Source: Streptomyces sp. CNQ-509 (GTDB lineage Bacteria > Actinomycetota > Actinomycetes > Streptomycetales > Streptomycetaceae). From it: a DNA stretch of 64,000 bases. Positions 50,347 through 63,700 of the stretch are shown here, piece by piece. Location: NCBI RefSeq assembly GCF_001011035.1, contig NZ_CP011492.1:2115501-2179500 (forward strand). Reading direction: 5' to 3'. How positions within the stretch are numbered: position 1 is the first letter of the stretch; each line of letters starts with the position of its first letter. The notes beneath the pieces are model-generated. The model did no database searches, was not told the DNA's origin, and was given only the letters and a program-made list of their open reading frames with translations. The position numbers and the translations under genes were made by a program.

Positions 50347-52596
50347 TCACCGGGGGTCCCGCCACAGCCGTACGGCGCCGTCCTTGCGGTCGGCGCCCGC
50401 GATCAGCTTCCCGTCCGGGCTGAACGTCACCTCCTCGACCGCGCCCTTCCCCTCCTCGTCCTCCTCGCCGGTCTCCAGGAGCGCGCGCGGCATGCGGTCG
50501 GCCACGTTCCACAGCAGCACGCCGCCGCCGAGGGCGGTGGTGGTGGCGATGGTCTTGCCGTCCGGACTGAACTCCAGGTCCGCGACGGCGGTGAGGTAGT
50601 CGTTGCGGAGCATCCCCTTCTCACGGCCCGTGGTCACGTCCCACAGCCACACCTCGCCGTCGGGGTGGCCGACGGCGAGGGTCCTGCTGTCCGGGCTGAA
50701 CGCCGCGGCCGTCGCCTCCCGGGGCTGGTCGAGGATCTTGCGCGGGCCGTCCTGGCCGTGTGGTTGCGGGTCGAGCTTCGCGACGTTCCAGAGCTGCGTG
50801 GTGTCGTTGCGGCCGGAGTTGCTCTCGGAGTCGTCGCCCGCCGAGGCCACCGTCCTGCCGTCCGGGCTGAAGGCGAGGGCCGTGACGTCCGACCTGTGGT
50901 CGAAGTACGCGACGATGTCGTCCGAGCGCTCGGCGGGGTCGAACAGGTACACCGAGCCGGTCCTGCTGCCGATGGCGAGCAGCTTGCTGTCCGGCGAGAA
51001 CGCCAGGCTCTCGCCGCCCATGTGCAGGTAGTTGAGCGGCCGGCGCTTCGCCACGTCCCACAGCCCGGTCTGGCCGGTGGGGAGGCCGGTGGCGAGCAGC
51101 TTGCCGTCGGGGCTGTACGTGACGGTGCCGACGCCGAACACGTTGCCGGCCTCGTCGTCCTGGGTGAAGGCGGCGCGCTGCTTGCGGCGGGCGACGTCCC
51201 AGAGCCGGATCTTGCCGTCGTCGCCGACGGTGGCCAGCGTCTCGCTGTCCGGGCTGAAGTCGATGCCCGCGGGGCCGGCGGCGCGGGCGGGGAAGGCGAG
51301 GGTGCCGGTGGGCTCGTACGTGTCGTACGGGGAGTCCGCCTGCGGCTTGCCGGGGTCGCCGGAGGGCAGGAAGACGGCGATCAGGACGAGGACGAGAACG
51401 ACGGCGACGGCCCCGCCGATCAGCAGCGCCAGGGGCGCGAGGGTGCCGGTACGGGCGTCGGGGTCCGGGGGGCGGGGCACGGTGCCGGGGGCGGCCGGGG
51501 CGGCGGCGGTGCGGGTGGCGAGGTCGTGCGGGCCGGGCGCTGCCGGCGCGGCGGGTCCGGCGGGGGGCGTGCCGGCCTCGTCGAGCGCCGTGGGCCGGGC
51601 GGACACCGTACGCTCCGCGTCCCCCGGGCCTGACGCCACGGCCGGTCCCGCGACGCCGGGAGAGGTGCCCGGCGCCGGCACCGCTAAGACGGTGGCCGGG
51701 TGTCCACCCGCGCCCGCGGCGGCGGCCAGGCGGCACAGCTCGATGACCTCGGCGGGCGTCGGCCGCCGCTCCGGATCCTTCGCCAGGCAGGCCGCGGCGA
51801 CGGCCCGTACCGGCTCGGGACTTCCGTCGAGGTCGGGTTCCTGCTCCAGGATCCGGTAGACCACGCCGTGGTCCGTACCGCCGCCGAAGGCGTGCCCGCC
51901 GGTCGCGGCGAAGTGGGCGACGCCGCCGAGGGCGAAGATGTCGCCCGCCTCGGTGACCGTCTGGCCCCGGATGTACTCCGGCGCCATGTAGGCGGGGGTG
52001 CCGGTGCGTACGCCGGTGGCGGTCACGGCGGTGAGGTCCGCGGCCCTGGCGATGCCGAAGTCGATGACCTTGGGCCCGTCATCGGTCAGCAGGATGTTGG
52101 AGGGCTTGAGGTCGCGGTGGATGACGTCGGCGGCGTGGATGGACTGCAGCGCCTCGGCCACTCTGGCTATGAGCGCCAGCGCCGCGTCGGCGGGCAGCGG
52201 CCCGCTCTCGGCGACCGCGTGCTGGAGCGAGGGCCCGGGCACGTACGCGGTGGCGAGCCAGGGCTCGTCGGCCTGGAGGTCGGCATCGACGACGGGCACG
52301 GTGTAGAGGCCCTGCACCCGCCGGGCGGCGGCGACTTCCTGTGCGAAGCGCTGACGGAACGCCGCGTCGCCCGCGTACTCGCGGTGCACGAGCTTCACCG
52401 CCACCGCGCTGCCCGCCGGCGTGCGCCCCAGATAGACGCGGCCCATGCCGCCCGCGCCGAGCACCGCCTCCAGCCGGTAGGGACCGGCCACGGCGGGGTC
52501 GGCCGCCCCCAGCGGCAGGTGCGGCGGCGCGACCGCGGACCACCCCGCGTCCCCCGTACGGCCGTGCGGCACGGCCGACTCGTCCGGTCGGGACAT
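50347..52596 (-). CDS. Ser/Thr protein kinase with extracellular WD40 propeller
   Basis: Membrane receptor-type kinase (749 aa). The N-terminal kinase domain (about 40-300) has catalytic Lys68 (VAVKLV), HRDLKPSN with Asp162, DFG Asp179 and an APE-type motif. A Pro/Ala-rich linker leads to one membrane span (388-410). The C-terminal part holds seven WD40-like repeats (each with FSPD and a terminal LWDVA-type sequence), sufficient for a seven-bladed propeller placed outside the cell. ATG 52596 is assumed from the MSRPDESAVPHG start. Ligand and targets are unknown. Confidence 0.88.
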   Translation of the reverse strand: MSRPDESAVPHGRTGDAGWSAVAPPHLPLGAADPAVAGPYRLEAVLGAGGMGRVYLGRTPAGSAVAVKLVHREYAGDAAFRQRFAQEVAAARRVQGLYTVPVVDADLQADEPWLATAYVPGPSLQHAVAESGPLPADAALALIARVAEALQSIHAADVIHRDLKPSNILLTDDGPKVIDFGIARAADLTAVTATGVRTGTPAYMAPEYIRGQTVTEAGDIFALGGVAHFAATGGHAFGGGTDHGVVYRILEQEPDLDGSPEPVRAVAAACLAKDPERRPTPAEVIELCRLAAAAGAGGHPATVLAVPAPGTSPGVAGPAVASGPGDAERTVSARPTALDEAGTPPAGPAAPAAPGPHDLATRTAAAPAAPGTVPRPPDPDARTGTLAPLALLIGGAVAVVLVLVLIAVFLPSGDPGKPQADSPYDTYEPTGTLAFPARAAGPAGIDFSPDSETLATVGDDGKIRLWDVARRKQRAAFTQDDEAGNVFGVGTVTYSPDGKLLATGLPTGQTGLWDVAKRRPLNYLHMGGESLAFSPDSKLLAIGSRTGSVYLFDPAERSDDIVAYFDHRSDVTALAFSPDGRTVASAGDDSESNSGRNDTTQLWNVAKLDPQPHGQDGPRKILDQPREATAAAFSPDSRTLAVGHPDGEVWLWDVTTGREKGMLRNDYLTAVADLEFSPDGKTIATTTALGGGVLLWNVADRMPRALLETGEEDEEGKGAVEEVTFSPDGKLIAGADRKDGAVRLWRDPR

Positions 52597-52860
52597 GCTC
52601 CCCCCTCACCCCCGGCGGCCTGCCGACCGCCTCGCCTGCCCGGAACCGCCACCCGCGGCCCCGTAGAGCGAACGACAGCGTAACGAACACCGCCCCACCC
52701 GCGGTCCTCGCGGTGAGCGGCCGGTCTCCCTTCCCGCACGGAGCGCCTTCGTGTCGGCGGGCGCGGTGCACCGGGCGCGTTTACGGTGGTCGGGGGTGTG
52801 CGTACCGCAGGCGGCACGGCGCGCCGCCCTGACTGCCGTGTGCTCGACGGAAGGTGACCC

Positions 52861-53592
52861 ATGAAGATCGCAGTCATCGGCGGAACCGGCCTGATCGGGT
52901 CGCAGGTCGTGAAGAAGCTGACCGCGGCGGGACACGAGGCCGTGCCGCATTCACCGTCCACGGGAGTGGACGTGATCACCGGCGAGGGCCTGGCCGAGGC
53001 GGTGGCCGGCGCCGACGTCGTCGTCAACCTGACGAACTCCCCGACGTTCGACGACGCCTCCCGGGCGTTCTTCCAGACCTCGATGGACAACATCCTGGCC
53101 GCGTGCCGGGGCGCCGGGGTGCGGCACGCGGTGATCCTGTCGATCGTCGGCGTCGACCTGGTGCCCGGCCTGGACTACTACCGGGCCAAGTCCTTGCAGG
53201 AGGACATCCTGAAGGCCGGCCCGATCCCGTACTCCATCGTCCGCGCCACCCAGTTCATGGAGTTCATGGCGCCGACCCTGGCCATGACCACCGACGGCGA
53301 CACCGTCCGGCTCCCCTCCACCCCGGTCCAGCCGATCGCCGCCCAGGACGTCTCCGACACGGTCGCCGAGGTCGCCGCGGGCAGCCCCCTGAACGGCACG
53401 GTGAACATCGCGGGCCCGGACGTCTTCCCCCTGGACGAACTCGGCCGGATCACCCTGACGGCCCGCCCCGACGGCCGCGCGGTCGTCACCGACACCACCG
53501 CCGGCATGTTCGCCGCGGCCCCCGGCGACGCCCTCCTCCCCCCGCCCGACGCCCGCATCGCCCCCACCCGCTACCGCGAGTGGCTCGCCTGA
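52861..53592 (+). CDS. NmrA-like NAD(P)-binding protein
   Basis: A 243-aa short-chain dehydrogenase-like protein of the NmrA group. The nucleotide-binding loop is IAVIGGTGLIGSQVVKKL (3-20), followed by VSTIVGVD-like catalytic-region sequence VILSIVGVDLVPGLDYY and an active-site-type YYRAK. NmrA-like proteins may be oxidoreductases or redox sensors. ATG 52861 follows GGAAGGTGA. It is divergent from the kinase gene and is followed by a strong hairpin. Confidence 0.85.
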   Translation: MKIAVIGGTGLIGSQVVKKLTAAGHEAVPHSPSTGVDVITGEGLAEAVAGADVVVNLTNSPTFDDASRAFFQTSMDNILAACRGAGVRHAVILSIVGVDLVPGLDYYRAKSLQEDILKAGPIPYSIVRATQFMEFMAPTLAMTTDGDTVRLPSTPVQPIAAQDVSDTVAEVAAGSPLNGTVNIAGPDVFPLDELGRITLTARPDGRAVVTDTTAGMFAAAPGDALLPPPDARIAPTRYREWLA

Positions 53593-53602
53593 ACCAGGGT
53601 CG

Positions 53603-53634
53603 AGGGGCGGCGCCCCCGCACGGGCGCCGCCCCT
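53603..53634. terminator. Hairpin between NmrA-like gene and ppdK
   Basis: Perfect 13-bp stem AGGGGCGGCGCCC (53603-53615) / GGGCGCCGCCCCT (53622-53634), loop CCGCAC. It follows the rightward gene by 11 bp and can also end the leftward ppdK transcript. Confidence 0.8.
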
Positions 53635-53693
53635 CTGGGAACCGGTCTGCCGTCGGGTGAGGGTCAGGGCAAACGCCGACGGTGGCCGGGGGA

Positions 53694-56552
<2,859 letters not shown>

Positions 56553-57123
56553 GGGATCGACTCCTCGTGTGGGACCCCTGGCGGGGAGCTGCCCTGACGG
56601 CGAGGAACATACCCAGATCGAAGGCTCCCGGGGATGAGGCGTAGACGATCACGAGGGGGTTCGGCCCTCACACCTGGGATCCTGTCGGCGACCGGGAGCC
56701 GCGCCCCTTCTTCACTTCTCTTAACGACGATCCCGGACGGGCGGCTATCGGCAAGCCGGGGCGGGTCATCCGCGTTACGGAACGGGTCGGTGGCTTCGAG
56801 GGGTGAAGGAATGAGAGTGGCACTCAGTGCCGCGCATACGAGAGATGACGTCCACATTTGAGCGCTCGTTTGAGCGCAAGCCCTATCAAGCGTGGGGAGA
56901 ATCACGCGATCGGACGGGCAGGATCTCACGATGTGGACAGCGGTCCGTGCGAAACACGGGCCGGCCCGCCCGGAGCCGGAGGCGGGCGGGCCATGCTCCC
57001 GCAACGTGCGTACGTGCGCCCCCGGTTCTGCTTGTCGACCCGACAGACGCGCGCTAGTTTTGCGTGCCAACCAGACTTAATAGCGCGATGACGCGTTGAC
57101 ACCTCGCCGAGGGAGGCGCTCGC
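56553..57123. other. Intergenic region between ppdK and glycogen-debranching-type gene
   Basis: 571 bp with no supported gene. It contains a direct repeat TTTGAGCGC (56857-56865 and 56869-56877) centred on the palindrome GAGCGCTC, and a promoter candidate at 57032-57060 for the rightward gene. Short frames on both strands lack coding features. Confidence 0.5.
57032..57060 (+). promoter_or_regulatory. Sigma-HrdB-type promoter candidate for debranching enzyme gene
   Basis: TTGTCG (57032-57037) and TAGTTT (57055-57060) are separated by 17 nt. This resembles the streptomycete housekeeping promoter. The implied start is about 57 nt before ATG 57124. Confidence 0.4.
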
Positions 57124-59238
57124 ATGAGCGGCGTGGAACACCGTCTTCTCTTCCACGGCGGGGCGTTCGCCGCGGTGACCCGCGCCGGGGACATCACCGG
57201 CGCCCGGGGCACGCAGCCGGACGGCTTCTTCCTCGGGGACACCCGGCATCTGAGCCGCTGGCAGTTGACGGTGGACGGCGCGGTACCGACCCTGCTGGTC
57301 GCGGAGCCCGCCGCGGCCGTCCTCGTACCGCCCACGGGCCGCGACGAGCCGCCGCCGCACACGGTCTTCCGCGAGCAGCGCGTCGAGGGCGGCGCGCTGG
57401 TCGACGTCCTGCGCGTCACCTCCAACCGCGCGGAGCCGGAGAAGCTGTGGCTCGCGCTCACGGTGGACGCGGACTTCGCCGACCAGTTCGAGTTACGGGC
57501 CGACCACCGCGTCTACGGCAAGTCGCACGCGGTACGGGGCCGGGAGGTGCTGCCGGCGGGCGTGGAGTTCCACTACCGCCGCGGCGGCTGGCAGGCGAGC
57601 ACCACGGTCACGGCGGAGCCGCCGCCGGATGCGGTGGAGGAGACGGGGAGCGGCGCACGACGCCTGGTGTGGCACCTGAAACTGGACCCGCACGAGACCA
57701 CGGAGCTGACACTCCGTGCCGCAGCCCGGCCGGGAGCGGGCCCGCTGCCGACGGCGGGGCCGGGGGCGGTGACGGAGGACCCGGCCGTGGACGCAGCGGC
57801 ACGCCGGGCGGCCACGGACGCCGGCGCCCGGGCCACGGGGACGGAGGCCGCGGAGGCGGCAGTCGGCGCGGCCCCGCGGCCGGCCGCCGTCGCCGCATCG
57901 CGGCCGGAGGCCGCGCCCGGTGCCGCAGACGTGCCGCCCGGCACCGCCGGCACGGCCCGTACCGCCGCGACGCCCGTCCCCACATCGCACCACCCCGCCC
58001 CCTGGCCCGGCCTCGCCCAAGCCGCCGAGCAGGGCCTCGCCGACCTCGACGGGCTCCTCATCCCCGCCGCCGGACCCGGCGGCGAGCAGGTGCGGGTGCC
58101 GGCGGCCGGGGTGCCGTGGTACCTGGCGCTGGTGGGCCGGCACGCGCTCGTGACCTCGCTCTTCGCACTCCGCCACCGCCCCGCGCTCGCCCGCGCCACG
58201 CTCCTCGCGCTCGCCGCGACCCAGGCGGAGGAGGCGGACGGCGAGCCGGGGAAGATCGTGCACGAGGTGCGCCACGGCGAGTTGGCCCACTTCGGCCAGG
58301 TGCCGTACGGGCGCTACTACGGGGCCGTCGACACCACCCCGCTCTTCCTCGTCCTCCTCGGCGCGCTCACCGGGCACACCGGCGACGACAAGCCGGCCCG
58401 CCGTCTGGAGCCGCAGGCCCGTGCCGCGGTGGAGTGGATGTTCCGCGACGGCGGCCTCGGCGACTCCGGCTACCTGCGCCACCGCGCCGACGACGGCCGC
58501 GCGGGCACGGGACCGGCGAACCAGAGCTGGCGCGACTCCCCCGGCGCCCTCTGCGCCGCCGACGGCACCCGCGTCACCGGAGCCCTCGCGCCCGCCGCCC
58601 CCCAGGGCTACGCCTACGCCGCCCTCGTCCACACCGCCCGCCTCGCGAGCACCGCCTGGGCCGACCGGCGGCTCGCCGACCGCCTCACCGCCGCCGCGGA
58701 CGACCTCCGCGCCCGCTTCCTCACCGACTTCTGGCTCTCCGCCCAGGACTTCCCCGCCCTGGCCCTCGACGGCGCGGGCCGCCCCGCCGACGCGCTGGCC
58801 TCCGACGCCGGGCACCTGCTCTGGTCCGGGCTGCTGGATCCCGAGCGGGCGAGGCGGGTGGGACGGCGGCTGCTGGAGCCGGACTTCTTCTCGGGCTGGG
58901 GGGTGCGGACCATAGCCGCGGGGCAGGGGGCGTACCACCCGATGGCTTACCACCGCGGCAGCGTCTGGCCGCACGACAACGCGATCCTGACCCTGGGTCT
59001 GGCCCGCTACGGCCTCCACGAGGAGGCCCGTACGGTGGCGAGGGCCCTCACCGACCTGGCGGCCCACAGCGCGGGCCGTCTCCCGGAGGCCACCGCCGGC
59101 TACCCCCGCGCCTCCCAGCCCACCCCGGTGCCCTTCCCCCACGCCGCCTCCCCGCAGTCCTGGTCGGCGGCCGCCCCCCTCGCCCTGCTCACCGCCCTCA
59201 CGACCGCGGGGAACCCGTCGGGGGGTCTGCCGTCGTGA
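57124..59238 (+). CDS. Glycogen-debranching-type enzyme (amylo-alpha-1,6-glucosidase family)
   Basis: A 704-aa cytoplasmic enzyme with the N-terminal glycogen-debranching domain (LLFHGGAFAAVTRAGDITG; DGFFLGDTRHLSRWQL) and a C-terminal (alpha/alpha)6 catalytic part (GELAHFGQVPYGRYYGAVDT; GAYHPMAYHRGSVWPHDNAI). Between them is an Ala/Pro/Gly-rich insertion of about 80 residues (near 205-290), longer than I would expect. It probably trims branch points or related alpha-glucans. ATG 57124 follows GAGGGAGGCG. Confidence 0.87.
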   Translation: MSGVEHRLLFHGGAFAAVTRAGDITGARGTQPDGFFLGDTRHLSRWQLTVDGAVPTLLVAEPAAAVLVPPTGRDEPPPHTVFREQRVEGGALVDVLRVTSNRAEPEKLWLALTVDADFADQFELRADHRVYGKSHAVRGREVLPAGVEFHYRRGGWQASTTVTAEPPPDAVEETGSGARRLVWHLKLDPHETTELTLRAAARPGAGPLPTAGPGAVTEDPAVDAAARRAATDAGARATGTEAAEAAVGAAPRPAAVAASRPEAAPGAADVPPGTAGTARTAATPVPTSHHPAPWPGLAQAAEQGLADLDGLLIPAAGPGGEQVRVPAAGVPWYLALVGRHALVTSLFALRHRPALARATLLALAATQAEEADGEPGKIVHEVRHGELAHFGQVPYGRYYGAVDTTPLFLVLLGALTGHTGDDKPARRLEPQARAAVEWMFRDGGLGDSGYLRHRADDGRAGTGPANQSWRDSPGALCAADGTRVTGALAPAAPQGYAYAALVHTARLASTAWADRRLADRLTAAADDLRARFLTDFWLSAQDFPALALDGAGRPADALASDAGHLLWSGLLDPERARRVGRRLLEPDFFSGWGVRTIAAGQGAYHPMAYHRGSVWPHDNAILTLGLARYGLHEEARTVARALTDLAAHSAGRLPEATAGYPRASQPTPVPFPHAASPQSWSAAAPLALLTALTTAGNPSGGLPS

Positions 59239-59251
59239 GGGCGGTGTTCCG

Positions 59252-60631
59252 TCAGGCGGGCCCTGCGCCCGGGGTGATCGTCATGCCGACCGACCCGTAG
59301 TCCGGGCCGACGTGGTTGTCGCCGTAGAACCTCACGCCGGTCGAGGCCGAGGTGACTTCCATGACCCGGGTCGAGGAGCCCGTGAAATCGTTGCGGGTGA
59401 TCGACACGTCGTCCGGCCCGTCGAGCTTGATGGACTGGTTCCAGCTGTCGCCCATCTCGTTGTCCGCGACGATCCAGTTCTTCATGCCGTCGGTGTTGCC
59501 GCCGGAGTTCCCGCCGCGGCCGTAGTCCTCGACCATCAGCCACTGGTGGATGCTCGGCACGCTGTTCTCGCGGTCCGGGTTCGCCGGGCCGACGGCCTTG
59601 TTGCCGCGGATCTGCACGTCGTCACTCGCGATGGGGTGCGAGCTGGACACCCACGTCTGGATGAAGTCGGTGTGGCTGTCACCCGGGTCGCCGGTCACGA
59701 AGTCGACGGCGGTGTTGTAGAGGATCTTGTGCCGGTTGCCGAAGAACGTGACGGCGTTCAGGTCGCCGGGGCCCTCGACGCCCTTGATGTCGTTGTTCTG
59801 GATGGTCACGTCGGTGTTGTCGTCCGAGTAGATGCCGTACTGCTGCTCGGCGTCGACCCGGCAGTTCTGGATCACCACGTGGTCGGCGTCGATCAGCACG
59901 CCGCCGCGGATGGTGTTGCCCTGGCAGTCGTAGACCTTGGGCGCGGCGGAGGTGCCGCCGGATTCGATCTCGAACCGGGAATCCCGGTCCGGAACGAGGA
60001 TCGCCCCGGGCGGCGTCGCCACCCCGCCGACGCCGAGGGACTGCCCGGGAGGCTGCGGATCGCCACCGGGCTCCCCGGACACGGCCGCCTCCGTGATGCT
60101 CGTCCACTTGGACGAGTCGGAGGAGTCGTTGCCGTGCCCGACGATCCGTACGTAGCGGGCGGACCCCTCGGCGAAGTCGTACGTCTCCAGGCTGCGCGTG
60201 GTGCCGCTGCTGGTCTCCCGGGAGAGCACGGTCGACCACGTCGAGCCGTCCTGGGAGAGCTGGACGTCGAACGTCGACCTCCGGCTGTCCCCGACGTACC
60301 AGGCCAGCGCTACCGAGTCGACGGTGGTGACCGAGCCGAGGTCGAAGCGGATCCAGACCCCGTCACCGGCCCCTGACCACCGGGTGGACAGGTCACCGTC
60401 GATCGCGTTGGCCGGCACGTTGCCGTCGTGGGAGCTGGCCGTCGCCGCCGAGATGGGCAGGGTCGCCGCCGACGCGGCCGGGGCGAGCAGCGCCACCGAG
60501 CCGACTGCGGTGCAGGCGCAGAGCGCGGCGGTGAGCATGCGTCTCACTGATGCGCCTTTCCTCCGTGCCGCAGGCGTGCGCGGGGACGGGCGTAAGACCG
60601 GAGGAGATGTCCGGGTGTTCGGATCGTTCAC
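59252..60631 (-). CDS. Secreted discoidin-domain and right-handed beta-helix protein
   Basis: A 459-aa exported protein. The signal (hydrophobic AALCACTAVGSVALLAPAAS) ends near residue 55. A discoidin F5/8C carbohydrate-binding module follows (DGNVPANAIDGDLSTRWSGA; ARYVRIVGHGND). The rest is a right-handed parallel beta-helix (VIQNCRVDAEQQYGIYSDDN; VTIQNNDI; IWVADNE-like turns), a fold of many polysaccharide lyases. Catalytic residues are not assignable. GTG 60631 has a strong AAGGAG, giving a long n-region; GTG 60547, with GGAGGAAAGG upstream, would give a normal signal. It lies downstream of the multi-lyase gene. Confidence 0.84.
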   Translation of the reverse strand: MNDPNTRTSPPVLRPSPRTPAARRKGASVRRMLTAALCACTAVGSVALLAPAASAATLPISAATASSHDGNVPANAIDGDLSTRWSGAGDGVWIRFDLGSVTTVDSVALAWYVGDSRRSTFDVQLSQDGSTWSTVLSRETSSGTTRSLETYDFAEGSARYVRIVGHGNDSSDSSKWTSITEAAVSGEPGGDPQPPGQSLGVGGVATPPGAILVPDRDSRFEIESGGTSAAPKVYDCQGNTIRGGVLIDADHVVIQNCRVDAEQQYGIYSDDNTDVTIQNNDIKGVEGPGDLNAVTFFGNRHKILYNTAVDFVTGDPGDSHTDFIQTWVSSSHPIASDDVQIRGNKAVGPANPDRENSVPSIHQWLMVEDYGRGGNSGGNTDGMKNWIVADNEMGDSWNQSIKLDGPDDVSITRNDFTGSSTRVMEVTSASTGVRFYGDNHVGPDYGSVGMTITPGAGPA

Positions 60632-60700
60632 GTGCGTCTCCTTGGAGTACGGGCGGGAAGCGGCACCCGTGCCGGACCGGATCGGCCGGCACGACGGGCG

Positions 60701-60733
60701 ACGACCGGCGGCGACTGGGCCGCCACCGGTCGT
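60701..60733 (-). terminator. Hairpin after the multi-lyase gene
   Basis: ACGACCGG (60701-60708) pairs with CCGGTCGT (60726-60733); inner CGGC/GCCG pairing extends the stem, with a small bulge. It starts 11 bp past the stop codon of the large leftward gene. Confidence 0.55.
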
Positions 60734-60743
60734 GTGGCGCGTC

Positions 60744-63700
60744 CTACGCGGCGCTCGGGCCGACGTCGGCCGCGGTGAGGGGGGCTCGCGTGACGGCGGA
60801 CGACGACCGCTCGTCGGCTCCGGCGTCGACGGCGCCGGTGCGGGCCTGACCGTCCATGTCGTCGGTCACGAACGCGAAGCGGCCGGTGCCGGCGTCGATC
60901 GCCGGGCTACCCGCGCCGATCCGGTGCACCGGCCCGTCGGGGGCCAGCAGCGGATCGGCCGCCCTGACGGCGTCGGAGGGCACGGTGACGCCGATCGTCG
61001 CCGATCCGGTCGGCCACGCGATGTTGCCGGCGTAGGTCATGTCCACCGGCGCCTTGAGTTCGTTGAACAGCTTGCCGGTGCCGCCGGTGACCACGTTGTC
61101 GGCGACGACCGAGTCGACAGGCGCGAGCCGGTAGTTGGCCCCGACCTCGATGTTCGACACGTTGTCCACGAAGGTGTTGTTCACGACGGTCGCCCGGTAG
61201 ACGCGCCAGTGCGCGTTCAGTGCGCCCGAGGTGTCGACGTCGCCGCCGTCGATCTGCAGCGCGGCGTCATGGCCGGTGCCGGTGAGGCCCTCGAAGTAGT
61301 TGTTGTAGATCTTGTGGTCCTGGCCGTAGAGCCGGATTCCCCCGGTTCCCGCCTTTCCCTCCCCGAGGAAGAAGTTGCCGTAGAAGGCGCCGCGGTTCCC
61401 GTGCCGCTGTGACAGCACGCCCTGCGAGGTGCGGAACGTGTTGTGGCGGACGATGTTGTCGTTGCTCTTCACGGAGACGATCTCCGGATCACCGTCGCAG
61501 TCCTCGAAGAGGTTCGACTCGACGACGGTGAATCCGCTCGACTGGGAGATCTCGCTCCAGCCGACCCGGATGGCTTCCATCTCGTTGGCCGCCCGCGGGC
61601 CGATGTTGCGGAAGTGGTTGTGGTCGATGCGATCGTGCTGCGACTGCTGGGTTTCGGATCCGTCGATGGTGATGAAGTTTCCCAGTTGGTGCTTTTCCTC
61701 GAAGAGGTTGTGATCGATCCGGTTGTGGTGGCTGTTCGCGCCCTGGATGATCACCCACTTCAGCGAGGATTCCTCGGTCAGCCGGAAGTGGTTGCGGGTC
61801 AGGCGCACGTTGTTCGAGCCGGTGATCTTCAGCGTGTCGCTGTTCGTCCACTTCAGGCCCTCGAAGGTGACGTACGAGGAGCCGGCGACCTCCAACTGCC
61901 CGTCCGTGACCACCGCCCGGCCGCGGTTCTCCGCGACGACGGTGATGGGCTCGTCGGCGGTGCCGTTCCTGCCGCTCATCTTGCCGATCGTGTACTCGCC
62001 GTCCGCGAGGACGATGCGGTCCCCGGCGCGCGCGTCCCCCATCGCGTCCCGCAACTGGTCCGAGTCGGCGACCTCGACGGTACGGCCGGGGCCGGGATCG
62101 CCGGGATCACCGCCGTCGCCGCCGTCGGCTCCGTATATCGCCGTCTCGGTGATGCTGGTCCAGTCGTTGGAGGTGTTGCCGTGGCCGACGATGCGCAGAT
62201 ACCGGGCGGTGGTGTCGGCGAAGTCGTACTTCTGCGGCTGGAGCGTGGTCCCGCTGCTGGTTTGGCGGCTCAGGACCGTTCTCCACGACGATCCGTCGTC
62301 GGAGACCTCGACGTCGAAGGTGTTCTTCCTGGTGTCGCCCTGGTGCCAGGCGATCGACGCCGACCCGGCGGTCTTCGCCGAGCCGAGGTCGTAGCGGATC
62401 CACACCCCCTCGCCCTCGGCGGACCAGCGGGTGCTCAGATCGTTGTCGAGGGTGTTGGCGGCCACGTTGCCGTCATGGGCGCTCGCCGTGACTCCCGTGA
62501 CCGGCACCGGAGCACCCGGGGAGTCCCCTCCCGGCGTGACCGGATACGTCCTGACCCAGTCGACCTCGAAGACCGCCGGGCGCAGACCGCTGTCGCCGGT
62601 GAAGTTGTCGAGCTGGATGACGAGGTTCCCCAGCGGCATCTTCTGGATGTCCCCGCGGTCGGAGTTCGCGCCGTCCGCCAGCCGGAACCATTCGGCACCG
62701 TCGACGTAGCCGACCAGCGCGTCCGGCGTCCACTCGAACGCGAAGTTGTGCCACTGCGTCATGTCCACGGGGCAGAGCTCGCGGTATTCCTTCTCGTCCG
62801 AGGGGCTCTCCGGGTAGTGCAGGAACGCCGAGAGACACTGCGCGTCGGGGTTCGAGTACTCGACCCAGTCGTACTCCCCGTTCTTGAGCCGGTCGCCGGC
62901 GGTGGGCCAGATCAGGTGCAGGGGGTGGTAGAGCCCGCCGGAGGAGCCGGTGTTCCGCGAACGGGAGCGGATCTCCCAGCGTGCGTACTGGGTGTCACGG
63001 CTCTGCCTGATCCATCCGGTGTCGCCGTTCGCCTCGCCGCGCATGGTCATGATCCCGTCCGCGACGGTGCTGTTCTTCCCGCACCTGCGGCCGTTCCCGG
63101 CGTGCCCTTCCCAGCACTGGGCCGTGCCGCCGACGGTGCCCGACGGTACGTCCCACTTCTCCGGGTCGACCGGTCCGGTGTAGTCGAACTCGTCGGAGAT
63201 CGGCAGTGGTTCGCCCCAGCCGTACCGCTCTGCCGCCTCCGTCGGGTCCCCGGCCCCCTGGCCGTCGTCGTGGGTGACGCTCAGGTCGTAGATCTCCACC
63301 TGGCCGTAGTTGTCGTCGCTGCACGGCGACGAGCGTTCGCAGTCGGCCTGGGTGTACGCGCCCGCCTTGAAGTAGCCGCCTTCGAAGTCGGCCGCGAGCG
63401 TGGTCTGCAGCACTCCGTTGTAGTACGCCTTGATCTCGCCGTCGCCGACCACGAACTTCGCCTGGAACCTGTCGCCCAGCGCGTAGTCGTCCGTCACCAG
63501 CTTGTAGTTGCTGTCGTCGGGAGAGGTGACGTAGAGCTTGCTGCCTTCCAGGCGGAAGACCGACACGTCGTCGTCGGCGTCGTGGATCTGCCCGGCGACG
63601 ACGTGCGGCTTGTCCGCGGGAAGGTCCGTGATGGCCTGGTCGATCACCATCGTGTGCGTGCCGGAGGTCGACGACCAGCTCGCCTTCGTCTCCCCGGAGT

